A stretch of 34,747 nucleotides of DNA from Prochlorococcus sp. AG-363-G03 (GTDB lineage: Bacteria > Cyanobacteriota > Cyanobacteriia > PCC-6307 > Cyanobiaceae). Numbering within the stretch: position 1 is the first letter of the stretch; the number at the start of each line of letters is the position of its first letter. The stretch lies in contig QCFJ01000013.1 of NCBI GenBank assembly GCA_003280265.1, forward strand, positions 1-34,747, given 5' to 3'. The notes beneath the pieces are model-generated. The model did not search any database and was not told where the DNA came from. It saw only the letters and a list, made by a program, of their open reading frames with translations. The position numbers were made by a program, and so were the translations under genes. Below are positions 1 through 8,698 of the stretch, in pieces.

Positions 1-132
1 ATCAAATCAAATTGGATTAATACAGGGAATACAGTTACTTTAACAGAAAAATTAAAATTAATATCCTCAAATCTTTGGAGTATTAAATACAAAAAATATG
101 AAGGAATAATGTTTGATGACTTAATAAATTAA
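1..132 (+). CDS. C-terminal end of an unidentified protein (partial)
   Basis: The frame starting at base 1 is open for 43 codons and ends at a TAA at 130-132. The visible tail ends in FDDLIN and is rich in Lys, Ile and Asn, as expected of coding DNA in this AT-rich genome. The start lies outside the window. No motif is visible in so short a piece, so I do not assign a family. The gene ends just before the end of a small gene on the opposite strand (137-265), so the two are convergent. Confidence 0.55.
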   Translation: MKSNWINTGNTVTLTEKLKLISSNLWSIKYKKYEGIMFDDLIN

Positions 133-136
133 TAAA

Positions 137-265
137 TTATCCAGAGATTTTTGATTGAGCTTTTTCAGCCTTACGAATAATTTTCCGAGCTTTATCACGA
201 GACAAGCAAGACTCGGCTTTAGTTTGCAACTTTATTAGTTTTGCGTGCTGCTTTTCCAAATTCAT
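137..265 (-). CDS. Small basic hypothetical protein (42 aa)
   Basis: Reading the minus strand from the ATG at 263-265 gives an uninterrupted 42-residue protein that starts MNLEKQHAKL and ends AQSKISG before TAA at 137-139. It is dominated by Lys, Ala, Arg, Glu and Gln and would form one long charged helix; there is no membrane segment. A weak purine-rich stretch (TTAGG) lies a few bases upstream of the ATG. Codon use resembles neighbouring genes. The function is unknown. The lack of frame breaks and its place between two gene ends make it a probable real small gene, but a chance ORF cannot be excluded. Confidence 0.5.
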   Translation of the reverse strand: MNLEKQHAKLIKLQTKAESCLSRDKARKIIRKAEKAQSKISG

Positions 266-368
266 AACCTAATTCTAATATTTTAATAATGAATTTAACT
301 ATAACATGCTTTAGTAAGATTGCAAACAAATAAGTAATCAAAGTCTAACTATTACAGTTATTCTCCTC

Positions 369-1226
369 TTATTTTTTAATTAATGAGATATATCTATGAA
401 GAACAGCAACATCAAGTTCACCTAGACCGATTTGAATTAGCATTTGCTCCATTTCTTTCACTCTAGATGCAATTGGTAGATCAATATTTATAGACTTAGC
501 TAGATCAATAGCAATAGATAGATCTTTATTATGCAGCTCTAATTTAAATCCCAAGGGATGTTTATCAATCAACATTGCTTTTGATCTATTTTCTAATGGC
601 CATGAATTAGCTGCTCCAACTTTTAAAGCATCAATTACATCATCCATTGGCAAATCAAGCAATTTGCCTAATTCCATTGCTTCAGCAACTGCTGCATATG
701 TTCCTGCAACCAGTATCTGATTAAGAGCTTTCACTTGTTGACCTTTACCAACGCCATTAAAGTAATTTATTGATTTACCTAGCACTTGAAATATATGTTC
801 AAAAGATAAACATTCTTCTTTACTTGCACCAATAAACAAAGACAATGAACCTTCAGAAGCTCCCTCTGTACCACCAGAAACAGGGCAGTCAACATAAAAA
901 ATATTTTGATGAGCTAGTCTTTTATGTATTGAGATAGACTTATTAGGACTTATTGTAGAGAAATCGATAACAAATGAATTAGGCTTTAGTGAGCCTGATA
1001 TACCATTAGAGCCAAATAGGACAGATTCAACTGCATCGTCATCAGTAACGCAAATCAAAAGGCCATCACAGTCAATAACAGCTTCTATGGGATCAATAAA
1101 ATATTTTCTTTCATCGTCATTATTAATTTTTTTTCTCTGATATAAATTCAAATCATAGCCGTTATTAATTAGGAGCTGAGACATGGGCCTCCCAATAGAT
1201 CCAAGACCAATAAAAGCTAGTTTCAT
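369..1226 (-). CDS. 3-hydroxyisobutyrate dehydrogenase / beta-hydroxyacid dehydrogenase family protein
   Basis: This is an NAD(P)-dependent oxidoreductase of the 3-hydroxyisobutyrate / tartronate-semialdehyde / 6-phosphogluconate dehydrogenase-like family. The Rossmann fingerprint GLGSIGRPM is at the N-terminus, the substrate-binding motif DCPVSGGTEGA near residue 115, and the helix with the catalytic lysine (GKGQQVKALNQ) near residue 165; the all-alpha C-terminal domain follows. At 285 residues it has the usual family length. I chose the ATG at 1224-1226; a TTG one codon earlier is also in frame. The physiological substrate cannot be told from sequence: 3-hydroxyisobutyrate, glyoxylate, succinic semialdehyde or tartronate semialdehyde are all handled by members. 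It is transcribed alone, divergent from the small gene at 1363. Confidence 0.88.
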   Translation of the reverse strand: MKLAFIGLGSIGRPMSQLLINNGYDLNLYQRKKINNDDERKYFIDPIEAVIDCDGLLICVTDDDAVESVLFGSNGISGSLKPNSFVIDFSTISPNKSISIHKRLAHQNIFYVDCPVSGGTEGASEGSLSLFIGASKEECLSFEHIFQVLGKSINYFNGVGKGQQVKALNQILVAGTYAAVAEAMELGKLLDLPMDDVIDALKVGAANSWPLENRSKAMLIDKHPLGFKLELHNKDLSIAIDLAKSINIDLPIASRVKEMEQMLIQIGLGELDVAVLHRYISLIKK

Positions 1227-1362
1227 CAAAATCAGATTTTCATATAAAACGAACTAAGAGTAATAATTACGACAAAGGTTTGAACTATTACTATAAAAAA
1301 TTAATATGATGCCAAATTAAGAAAATATGATGCGATAATCAATTCATTGAATACTTAAGAAA

Positions 1363-1581
1363 TTGACTGATTTTACAGATTCCAAGAATGCGACTCATCA
1401 TTGGTATCCATTCTTGAAGTATCAAGAGGAATGTGAAGCCGCTGGGAAGGAAGCTAGTGTAAATGATTGGATGAGATCTTCAGGGCAACTACAAAACAGA
1501 ATTGATTTTGAAGAAGCAAAAAAAGCAGCTGAAGCTGAAGCTCTTAAAGCGAAGGCTGAGGCACCTAAAAAAGAGGCTTAA
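1363..1581 (+). CDS. Small hypothetical protein with Ala/Lys/Glu-rich tail (72 aa)
   Basis: The start is a TTG at 1363; there is no in-frame ATG before codon 37, and the residues right after the TTG (TDFTDSKN) look coding. The N-terminal half (HHWYPFLKYQEECEAAG, then VNDWMRSSGQ) looks like a folded segment. The last 25 residues are almost only Glu, Ala and Lys, suggesting a charged helix or flexible tail. No membrane segment or known motif is visible. It stands alone between divergent and downstream genes. The function is unknown; the good frame and non-random composition support a real gene. Confidence 0.65.
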   Translation: MTDFTDSKNATHHWYPFLKYQEECEAAGKEASVNDWMRSSGQLQNRIDFEEAKKAAEAEALKAKAEAPKKEA

Positions 1582-1773
1582 ATAATTAATTATCAATTAA
1601 GGAATTATATTTACTTCTTATAAATAATTTGAAAACTAATTAAAGGAAACAAAGAAATGTTGTGAAGATCTATCAAACCATTTGCATCAATGTAAGTCAT
1701 TTTACTAAAGTTATTTAATTAAGGTCCTAGGAAATACATAACCTAAGATCAAACTTTTTCTGATCCTTAATAA

Positions 1774-2109
1774 ATGTCAGAGACCAAAGCCCTAAACGTA
1801 CTACTTGCACCAGAGGGGCAATTGCAGGGCAATGGACAACTAAGAGAATCTTTTCATGAGAGAAGGGATCGCAAAGGATCTGATTATCCTATGTGGTTTT
1901 TAAATTCATCATTGGTTATTAAATTTAATATCTCAGACAAAGAAGGATATGAGGCTGTTGTTGCAGAAGAATCATCAACAATAGCTTGGCTAAAGCTTCG
2001 TTTTGGTGGAGAGAAGTTCACAAAAACACTTGATACTGAAGAGCTTTGGGAATATGCAAGCTTGCCACCTGAACCACCAGAAATAAAAGACATATCGACA
2101 CAAGAGTAA
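1774..2109 (+). CDS. Conserved-type hypothetical protein (111 aa)
   Basis: A soluble 111-residue protein with no signal peptide, membrane segment or metal-binding motif that I can recognise. It contains charged and proline-rich stretches (LPPEPPEIKD near the end). It ends 8 bases before the ferredoxin-like gene at 2118 on the same strand, so the two are probably cotranscribed and translationally close. That linkage is the only functional hint, perhaps a role beside the ferredoxin. I do not recognise the family. Confidence 0.7.
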   Translation: MSETKALNVLLAPEGQLQGNGQLRESFHERRDRKGSDYPMWFLNSSLVIKFNISDKEGYEAVVAEESSTIAWLKLRFGGEKFTKTLDTEELWEYASLPPEPPEIKDISTQE

Positions 2110-2117
2110 ATATTTTT

Positions 2118-2504
2118 ATGAAACCAATTCACAAAATAACAATTCACCATAAGCAAGAAGGTAAAACATATACCTTTGAGGTTCCAGAAGGACAATATAT
2201 TTTGAGAAATTTCGAGTCAAAAGATGAAAATGGTCAAATAATCGGTGATAAACTCCCATTCTCATGCCGAAACGGTTGTTGCTCAGAATGCGCAGTTAAA
2301 ATAATTTCAGGTAAAATGGATCAAAAAGCTTGCATTGGATTGTCAAAAGAGCTACGAGAGAAGGGATTTGGATTATTATGCGTTTCCAAAGCAATAGGTC
2401 CATTGGAATGCGAAACTCAAGAAGAGGACGAAGTTTATAACGCTCAATTTGGTAAATACTTCAAAGGATTGGATACACAAGCAGGAAATCCCTTTGATAT
2501 TTAA
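2118..2504 (+). CDS. C-terminally extended plant-type [2Fe-2S] ferredoxin (FdC2-like)
   Basis: The protein is a plant-type ferredoxin, a soluble electron carrier. The cluster ligands are C50, C55 and C58 (SCRNGCCSEC, the C-x4-C-x2-C pattern) and C88 (GLLCVS). After the ferredoxin fold comes an extra tail of about 30 residues that ordinary photosynthetic ferredoxins (about 97 aa) lack; this is typical of the FdC group of plants and cyanobacteria. The gene directly follows a small hypothetical gene and faces acsF with only 15 bases between the stop codons. Work on plant FdC2 links it to the Mg-protoporphyrin monomethyl ester cyclase step, so the adjacency is suggestive, but a role as electron donor to AcsF here is inference. 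Confidence 0.88.
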   Translation: MKPIHKITIHHKQEGKTYTFEVPEGQYILRNFESKDENGQIIGDKLPFSCRNGCCSECAVKIISGKMDQKACIGLSKELREKGFGLLCVSKAIGPLECETQEEDEVYNAQFGKYFKGLDTQAGNPFDI

Positions 2505-2519
2505 ATTCCCAAAAAAATC

Positions 2520-3281
2520 TTATTTATCAGTCCAGAAATTCAAAATATCACCACCAGTAAATTGAACATCCTTGTCATATCTCAATGCATTAGTTTTTTC
2601 CATCGGCAATGCAAATTGCTTAAAAATTAAAGATACAAATTTCATTAACTTAACTGGCTTTGTTAATCCTTTTGTCGACACAAATGCCCTAAAAGATTCA
2701 ATAATTTTGTTTCTCAAGTCCCAAAACTTGTCGTCTTCAAGATTAAATACCCAAGGGAAAGCATTCTTAGACGTGTGATTTGTTCTTCTGATAACTTCCT
2801 CATCAAATTCTTTAGGCTCAATACCCAATAATTCATAAAATTCTCCTCTCTCGCAAACTGTCAAAGTATGAGTTAGAAATACACTCCAAAGGAAAAAACG
2901 ACTTAACAACTTGCCTCTCCAACCTTTAGTAATTCCAGGCCAACACCTCATCATTACAGTAAAACAGTCTCCATGCCTGTTCTCGTCTTGACACCATGGT
3001 TCGAAGAAGTCAAACAAAGGAGCAAAGGCTTCTCCTGGATTAGCTTTAAGGTGCCTATCCATCAAGATATATCTCCAATAACCAATTTTTTCTGACAGGT
3101 ATACAGAATAAATAACCCAACTTATTGGGAACCAAGTTGCTGCTCTTTTCCCACCTAAATGAGGTAGATCAACCTCAATCCCCTCAGCGACAAGAGCTCT
3201 ACTGAGAAATCCTGCATGCCTAGCTTCATCTCTGGCTAAAAACTGAAATAGTTTTCCAAGATCTCTATTTCCTTCTTTCAT
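2520..3281 (-). pseudogene. acsF: acsF, C-terminal part (Mg-protoporphyrin IX monomethyl ester cyclase), cut off from its N-terminus
   Basis: This 253-codon frame carries most of AcsF, the aerobic cyclase that makes ring E of chlorophyll using a di-iron centre. The ligand motifs DEARH (near residue 19) and DENRH (near 102) are present, as is SEKIGYWR between them. The ATG at 3279-3281 is probably only fortuitous: the true gene should run on from the N-terminal frame (3265-3549), which overlaps it by 17 bases in another phase. About 25 residues usual in the family, including the E-F-S-G-F-L-L segment with the first di-iron glutamate, are missing at the junction. As it stands the fragment could not form a complete di-iron site. 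It faces the extended ferredoxin gene. A real mutation and an assembly error are both possible. Confidence 0.85.
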
Positions 3282-3549
3282 AGACCTCTTTTGACTTCTG
3301 AGGTAATTCTTGCAGCCTATCTAAACTTGCTTTTCTATCGAAATGAGTGCAATTATAATCAGCCTTCATCTCTGAAAGCATCGCTTCAAACTCTTCTCTA
3401 GCATCAGTTAATTCTGTCTTGGCAGCTTTCTTAAATTCGGTTACATAAAAACGAGGTGTTAAAAGGTTCTCATCTAAATGCGGCGGCAACTCGTTAGTTC
3501 CGCGTGTATCAACTCTTAGTTTTGGGGAAGAAGAAGCTGTAGCGGTCAT
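3265..3549 (-). pseudogene. acsF: acsF, N-terminal part, ending in a frameshift
   Basis: The first 94 codons match the start of cyanobacterial AcsF: a leader (MTATASSS), then NELPPHLDENLLTPRFY and ADYNCTHFDRKASLDRL. Homology continues through KSKEVYE, after which three foreign codons and a TAG at 3265-3267 follow. The downstream frame resumes one base out of phase at KEGNRDLGK, which normally lies about 25 residues further on. The deletion is therefore of a length not divisible by three, with a short shared A-rich stretch (GAAA/AAAG) at the join, compatible with slippage. The start ATG at 3549 fits the family N-terminus. Ring-E closure is essential for divinyl-chlorophyll synthesis, so a functional second copy elsewhere, or a sequence error here, is expected. 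Confidence 0.82.
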
Positions 3550-3773
3550 TCAAATTATCAAGCAAGAAGATAATTGTATGTCTTAATTAGAAAAAAAGGT
3601 GAATTTTTAATGAGGTAGTAATAGAGCTTTGCGTAAAACGACAAAAAAAGGAACTAAAAAAATATATACAAATTTACTATTTAAGGATTTACAGAAAAAA
3701 AATCAACAGAGTTAATAATATTTAGAATAGAAATATTACTATTAATTCAATAACCTTTCTAGCGAAATATCGC

Positions 3774-6700
3774 TTAGGAATGAATATCTTGTAAAGCTGA
3801 AACTGATAAGACTTGATTCTGCAATGCCTCAATTCCCTTCACTGCAGCACTAGCTCCTTTTAAGGTCGTCAAAGTTGGAACTGAATAGTCAAGAGCTGCT
3901 TTCCTAAGATATTTGTCATCATAAATTGCTTGACGTCCAATCGGAGTATTTATTACCAACTGAACCTTTCCAGATCGAATCATATCCTCAATATTTGGTC
4001 TTCCTTCATGAACCTTAAGAACCCTCTCAACCTTTAAATCAAATTTCTCGAGATACTTGGAAGTGCCAGATGTTGCCAAAAGTGAAAAACCTAATTCAAT
4101 TAATTTTTTTGCTACTGGAACCAATGCTGGTTTGTCTCGATCATGAGTAGATAAGAAAACAAAACCAGAAGTAGGTAATCCCTCACCGGCGGCGAGTTCG
4201 GATTTCGCATAGGCCATTCCAAAAGTATTTGCAGATCCCATCACCTCACCTGTTGAACGCATTTCTGGTCCTAAAACACTGTCTGAGCCAGGAAAACGTC
4301 TAAAAGGCATAACCGCCTCTTTTATTGCTTGAAGAGGTGGAATTGGTTCTTGATTTAAACCAATATCCTTAAGGTTTTTACTCAAAAGCAGCTGAGTAGC
4401 AATTTTTGCAAGAGGGATTCCAGTAGCTTTAGAAACGAAAGGAACAGTTCTTGAAGCCCTTGGATTAGCCTCAATAATGTAAACAATCTCATTACCTTCA
4501 TCACCTCTTTTAACAGCAAATTGAAGATTAATTAGACCTACGACATCTAGCTCAGTAGCTAAAGATTTTGTCCAACGTTTGATTGTTTTAATTGAGTCAC
4601 TAGATAGCGTTATAGAGGGGAGGCAGCAGGCTGAATCGCCAGAATGAATTCCAGCAGGCTCAATATGCTCCATCAATCCTCCAATCACAACATCCTTGCT
4701 GACATCACACAAAGCATCAACATCGACCTCAATGGCATTCTCTAAATATTGATCAATAAGGATTGGATGATCAGGTTCAACGTTTACTGCTTCCTTGATG
4801 TATCTTTCCAATTCATCTTGCTCATAAACAATTTCCATAGCTCTACCACCTAGAACATATGAGGGCCTAACGACTAAGGGATAGCCAACTTTATTAGCGA
4901 CATCCAAAGATTCTTCGAAAGTTCTAGCGATTCCATTTTTAGGTTGCCTAATATTCAATGTTCTCAAAACCTTGTCAAATTGCTCTCTATCTTCAGCCAA
5001 GTCAATTGAAAACGGGGATGTTCCTAATACTTTTGTTCTTAACTTTCTGTTTTCGGGTTTCTTCAACCAATTGACTATTGGCAAAGAAAGCTTCAAAGGG
5101 GTTTGTCCTCCAAATTGAACAACTATCCCATAGGGTTCCTCAAATTCAATAACATTCAGAACATCTTCTAGAGTTAAAGGTTCAAAATAAAGTATGTCGC
5201 TTGTGTCATAATCAGTTGAGACCGTTTCGGGGTTACTATTTATCATTATTGTTGTATATTCTTCCTCTTGAGCTTGATAAGAAGCATGGCAACAACAATA
5301 ATCAAATTCAATGCCTTGACCAATACGATTTGGTCCTCCACCCAAAATTAAAATTTTATTTTTATTATCTTTTTTAATTTCACTCAGATTAAGATTTTTG
5401 ATTATATTTTCATCTTTATCAATCGTGCGAACTGGTCTTTCATATGTAGAATAATGATATGGAGTTTTTGAAGAAAATTCAGAGGCGCATGTGTCAACTG
5501 TTTTATATACAGGTAATATTTTAAGAGAAGTTCTTATAGATCTAATTGATAATTCATCAGTATTTAGAGCAAATGCAATCTGACGATCAGAGAAACCAAT
5601 TTGTTTAAGTTTGAATAAGAAATTAGGCTCTAAATCCTTAATATTTTTATACTTAAGTAATTTTTCCTCTGCATTTACTATATTCCTCAATTTTGACAAA
5701 AACCAAGGATCTATTTTAGAAAAATAAAATATATCATTATCACTACGACCGTTCTTCATGGCTAATCGTACATACATTATTCTTTCAGGAGAAGGGGTCC
5801 TCAATTGTCTTTCTAAGTCAACAGAGGAAATCTTTTCATCATCACGATCACAGCCCCAGCCACTAAATCCAGTCTCCAGAGATCTTATTGCCTTTTGAAA
5901 AGATTCTTCAAAACATCTTCCTATTGCCATAGCCTCTCCAACTGACTTCATCGATGTAGTAAGTATTGAGGAACTTCCTGAGAATTTTTCGAATGCAAAA
6001 CGAGGAATTTTAGTAACCACATAATCAATTGATGGTTCAAAACATGCGGGAGTTTTACCGGTAATATCATTAATAATCTCATCTAATCTATAACCAACGG
6101 CCAAAAGAGCAGCAATTTTTGCTATTGGAAAACCTGTAGCTTTACTTGCCAAAGCAGACGATCTGCTAACACGAGGGTTCATTTCAATTACTATAATTTC
6201 ACCATCAATTGGATTGATTGCAAATTGGATATTGCTTCCACCAGTAGCAACACCAATTTCTCTAATTATTGAGATTGAATAATCTCTTAAACGTTGATAT
6301 TCTCTGTCAGTTAGAGTTTGAGCAGGAGCTACTGTAATAGAATCTCCAGTATGAACTCCCATAGGATCAACATTCTCAATACTGCATATAATCACAACAT
6401 TATCTGATAAATCTCTCATAACTTCCAGCTCAAATTCTTTCCAACCTAAAAGAGATTTTTCAATAAGTATTTGAGAAACAGGACTAGCATCTAAACCTGT
6501 TTTGCATAATTCTAAAAATTCATCCTGGTTATAAGCAATACCTCCTCCACTTCCGCCTAATGTGAAAGCAGGTCTAATAATTTTGGGAAATGAAGAAATT
6601 TTATTTCCTACTATTTGAGCTTCTTGAAGATCAGAAGCAATGCCAGATGGGCATACGTTAACACCAATATTATTCATCGCTATTTTAAATAAATTCCTAT

Positions 6701-7082
6701 CCTCCGCTTTCTTAATTGCATTTAAATCTGCACCAATTAATTCAATGTTGTACTTATCTAAAATTCCATACTCTGCCAATTCAACTGAAATATTCAATGC
6801 AGTTTGCCCTCCCATAGTGGGCAAAAGAGCATCAGGTCGTTCTTTTTCTATGATTTGTTCAACAACTGAAGCTGTAAGAGGTTCTACGTATGTCCTATTT
6901 GCCGTTTCGGGGTCGGTCATTATTGAAGCTGGATTTGAATTAACTAAAATGACTTCAAAGCCCTCGCTTCTAAGCGCTTTACATGCCTGGGTACCGGAAT
7001 AATCGAATTCACAGGCCTGACCAATAACAATAGGTCCAGACCCTAGTATCAAAATCCGACGTATATCTTTACGCCGTGGCAT
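3774..7082 (-). CDS. carB: Carbamoyl-phosphate synthase large subunit
   Basis: CarB makes carbamoyl phosphate from bicarbonate, ammonia (delivered by CarA) and two ATP, feeding arginine and pyrimidine synthesis in the cytoplasm. The 1102-residue length is normal. Two homologous halves are evident. The first opens with [17 protein letters not shown] and contains an ATP-grasp domain (about 130-340, with [18 protein letters not shown]). The second opens with [17 protein letters not shown] near 580 and has its own ATP-grasp (about 700-900, with [18 protein letters not shown]). A C-terminal MGS-like allosteric domain (about 960-1090, with [12 protein letters not shown]) follows. The ATG at 7082 precedes the conserved [15 protein letters not shown]. 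No carA is in the window. It is divergent from the DUF3318 gene across 120 bases. Confidence 0.98.
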   Translation of the reverse strand: MPRRKDIRRILILGSGPIVIGQACEFDYSGTQACKALRSEGFEVILVNSNPASIMTDPETANRTYVEPLTASVVEQIIEKERPDALLPTMGGQTALNISVELAEYGILDKYNIELIGADLNAIKKAEDRNLFKIAMNNIGVNVCPSGIASDLQEAQIVGNKISSFPKIIRPAFTLGGSGGGIAYNQDEFLELCKTGLDASPVSQILIEKSLLGWKEFELEVMRDLSDNVVIICSIENVDPMGVHTGDSITVAPAQTLTDREYQRLRDYSISIIREIGVATGGSNIQFAINPIDGEIIVIEMNPRVSRSSALASKATGFPIAKIAALLAVGYRLDEIINDITGKTPACFEPSIDYVVTKIPRFAFEKFSGSSSILTTSMKSVGEAMAIGRCFEESFQKAIRSLETGFSGWGCDRDDEKISSVDLERQLRTPSPERIMYVRLAMKNGRSDNDIFYFSKIDPWFLSKLRNIVNAEEKLLKYKNIKDLEPNFLFKLKQIGFSDRQIAFALNTDELSIRSIRTSLKILPVYKTVDTCASEFSSKTPYHYSTYERPVRTIDKDENIIKNLNLSEIKKDNKNKILILGGGPNRIGQGIEFDYCCCHASYQAQEEEYTTIMINSNPETVSTDYDTSDILYFEPLTLEDVLNVIEFEEPYGIVVQFGGQTPLKLSLPIVNWLKKPENRKLRTKVLGTSPFSIDLAEDREQFDKVLRTLNIRQPKNGIARTFEESLDVANKVGYPLVVRPSYVLGGRAMEIVYEQDELERYIKEAVNVEPDHPILIDQYLENAIEVDVDALCDVSKDVVIGGLMEHIEPAGIHSGDSACCLPSITLSSDSIKTIKRWTKSLATELDVVGLINLQFAVKRGDEGNEIVYIIEANPRASRTVPFVSKATGIPLAKIATQLLLSKNLKDIGLNQEPIPPLQAIKEAVMPFRRFPGSDSVLGPEMRSTGEVMGSANTFGMAYAKSELAAGEGLPTSGFVFLSTHDRDKPALVPVAKKLIELGFSLLATSGTSKYLEKFDLKVERVLKVHEGRPNIEDMIRSGKVQLVINTPIGRQAIYDDKYLRKAALDYSVPTLTTLKGASAAVKGIEALQNQVLSVSALQDIHS

Positions 7083-7202
7083 TTGAATCTCTTGTAAACT
7101 TCATTTATGTCACGCATTCTAGGTATCTATTTATCATCTACTGTCTAGATCGGCAAACTACCATTAAAGTTTAACTAACTATCCGAACAAGAAACAAAGA
7201 GT

Positions 7203-7838
7203 ATGAGCGAACTACAGCGCCTTAAAGGGCTGCTGCCACCAGAGAACCAAAGCTGGGTATTTATTGAAGCCGCGGCAGCAATAGATCCTCCCTTAATCAC
7301 GCTCGAAGAAATTGGGCGAGATGAAGTGGAAATTCAAGTTGATCTCGAGCAATGGGATTACTTAGCTCAAGATCATAGAAATTTATTGTTTTGGCATGAG
7401 GTGGGACGCATTCAGAATGACACCATCCCTAGAGATGGTTGGGAAATGGCAGCTCTCGCAATAGGTTTAGGTGGTGCAATTGGAGAATTATGGGTGCAAG
7501 ATGGACTACTGCTTCTAATGGCTCTTGGATTGTCAGGGTTTGCGGGCTACAGATTGTATTTAAAAAACAATTCAGAGAAACGTTTACAAGACGCAATCGC
7601 AGCAGATGAAAGAGCTATTGATTTAGCTTGTCGATTCGGGTATAGCGTTCCAAATGCTTATAAAAGTCTTGGTGGTGCATTAAAAGATTTAGTCGAAAAA
7701 TCTAGAAAGAAAAAAAAGAGAACATTTTACGAAGACAGATTAGAAGCCTTGAGGAAAAGTGCTGAAAGAGCAAGAGCAGAAATGGCATCTCAAGAAGGTT
7801 CTAAAAAATCAGTTACAAGTGAAAATGTTTATGGATAA
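7203..7838 (+). CDS. DUF3318-family membrane protein
   Basis: This 211-residue protein resembles the cyanobacteria-specific DUF3318 family. The N-terminal domain (SELQRLKGLLPPENQSW) is followed by a segment with a His-Glu pair (LFWHEVGRIQND). A hydrophobic region at about residues 90-120 (IGLGGAIGELWVQDGLLLLM, then LGLSGFAGYRLYL) probably forms one or two membrane helices. The tail is strongly basic and helical (KSRKKKKRTFYEDRLEALRKS). The biochemical role of the family is not known. It is the first gene of a tightly overlapping run with rsfS and the CGLD27-like gene, its stop lying inside the next start (ATGGATAA). Confidence 0.85.
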   Translation: MSELQRLKGLLPPENQSWVFIEAAAAIDPPLITLEEIGRDEVEIQVDLEQWDYLAQDHRNLLFWHEVGRIQNDTIPRDGWEMAALAIGLGGAIGELWVQDGLLLLMALGLSGFAGYRLYLKNNSEKRLQDAIAADERAIDLACRFGYSVPNAYKSLGGALKDLVEKSRKKKKRTFYEDRLEALRKSAERARAEMASQEGSKKSVTSENVYG

Positions 7839-8205
7839 TAGTAGGTTAATTGAACTAGCTGCAGGAGCTTGCGATGATAGAAAAGCTGGGGATATAAAAC
7901 TTTTAAAGGTTGATCAAGTTTCTAGTATTGCCGATTGGATATTAATTACAGAAGGTCTTTCCGACGTTCAAGTAAGGGCAATAGTTAAGAATGTGGAAAA
8001 GACTTTAAAAGAAGAAGCAGATCTACTCCCTCTCAGAAAGGAGGGAATTAATGAAGCAAAATGGGCATTATTAGATTACGGAGATCTGATAATTAATGTT
8101 TTTCAACCTTATGAAAGAAAATTCTATGATTTAGAATCATTTTGGAGCAATGGAATCTTTCATGATTTTACTAATAATAAATTGATAGTATTAAAAGATG
8201 GATAA
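7831..8205 (+). CDS. rsfS: Ribosomal silencing factor RsfS (Iojap family)
   Basis: RsfS binds ribosomal protein uL14 on the 50S subunit and blocks subunit joining when nutrients are scarce. The Iojap domain fills the protein: ELAAGACDDRKAGDIKLLKV, DWILITEGLSDVQVRAI, and the end motif WALLDYGDLIINVFQPYERKF with YDLESFW. At about 124 residues it is the family's usual length. I chose the ATG at 7831 because the protein then begins MDNSRLIELA as homologues do; a longer frame open from 7759 lies wholly inside the upstream gene. The start overlaps the stop of the DUF3318 gene by 8 bases, implying coupled translation. Confidence 0.94.
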   Translation: MDNSRLIELAAGACDDRKAGDIKLLKVDQVSSIADWILITEGLSDVQVRAIVKNVEKTLKEEADLLPLRKEGINEAKWALLDYGDLIINVFQPYERKFYDLESFWSNGIFHDFTNNKLIVLKDG

Positions 8206-8695
8206 TACAATATGTCCTGTTCCTTCAAATCAAAGGCCATTAAATGAATTTAATAGTATTAGAAATTATTGGATAATCTCCTGGCCTTTATTAAAAAGAA
8301 GTATTTTCTATAGGAAACTAGTACTTAGTTGGTTTTTCTTTTCACCAATTAGCTTTATAATAGCTTATGGAAGCGATTACCTGAAAAATAATATTTTTGA
8401 CCTTACTTTTATAAGTTTCACTGCCTCTCTTCTTTTCCCTATATTATTATTAATTAGGCAATGGTTGAGTTGGATATATATATATAATCGACTAAATTCT
8501 GAAACTATTGAATATGAAGAATCTGGTTGGTATGATGGTCAAATTTGGGAAAAACCAATTGAGTGGAGATCGAAGGATTTACTTATAGCTCAGCACCAAG
8601 TTAAACCTATCCTAAATCATCTAGAAATAATAATAATAATACTCTTCTCAATTATTTTATTTTTATTGTTATTTATAGTTTTAGAAATGAATTAA
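8198..8695 (+). CDS. CGLD27 (DUF1230) family membrane protein
   Basis: The N-terminal motif CPVPSNQRPLNEF is the hallmark of the CGLD27/DUF1230 family, shared by cyanobacteria and green plastids (CGLD27 was named as conserved in the green lineage and diatoms). Two hydrophobic segments near residues 40-58 and 70-85 and a very hydrophobic C-terminal helix (LEIIIIILFSIILFLLLFIV) suggest a membrane protein, probably in the thylakoid. The central part includes YEESGWYDGQIWEKP, also typical. In plants the family has been connected with plastid iron handling or photosynthesis, but no mechanism is established. It overlaps the stop of rsfS by 8 bases. Confidence 0.9.
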   Translation: MDNTICPVPSNQRPLNEFNSIRNYWIISWPLLKRSIFYRKLVLSWFFFSPISFIIAYGSDYLKNNIFDLTFISFTASLLFPILLLIRQWLSWIYIYNRLNSETIEYEESGWYDGQIWEKPIEWRSKDLLIAQHQVKPILNHLEIIIIILFSIILFLLLFIVLEMN

Positions 8696-8698
8696 CAC

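Noticed and set aside
3745-3775. Hairpin AGCGA/TCGCT after carB as a terminator
   Set aside because: The stem has only five pairs and no following T-run in the direction of carB transcription.
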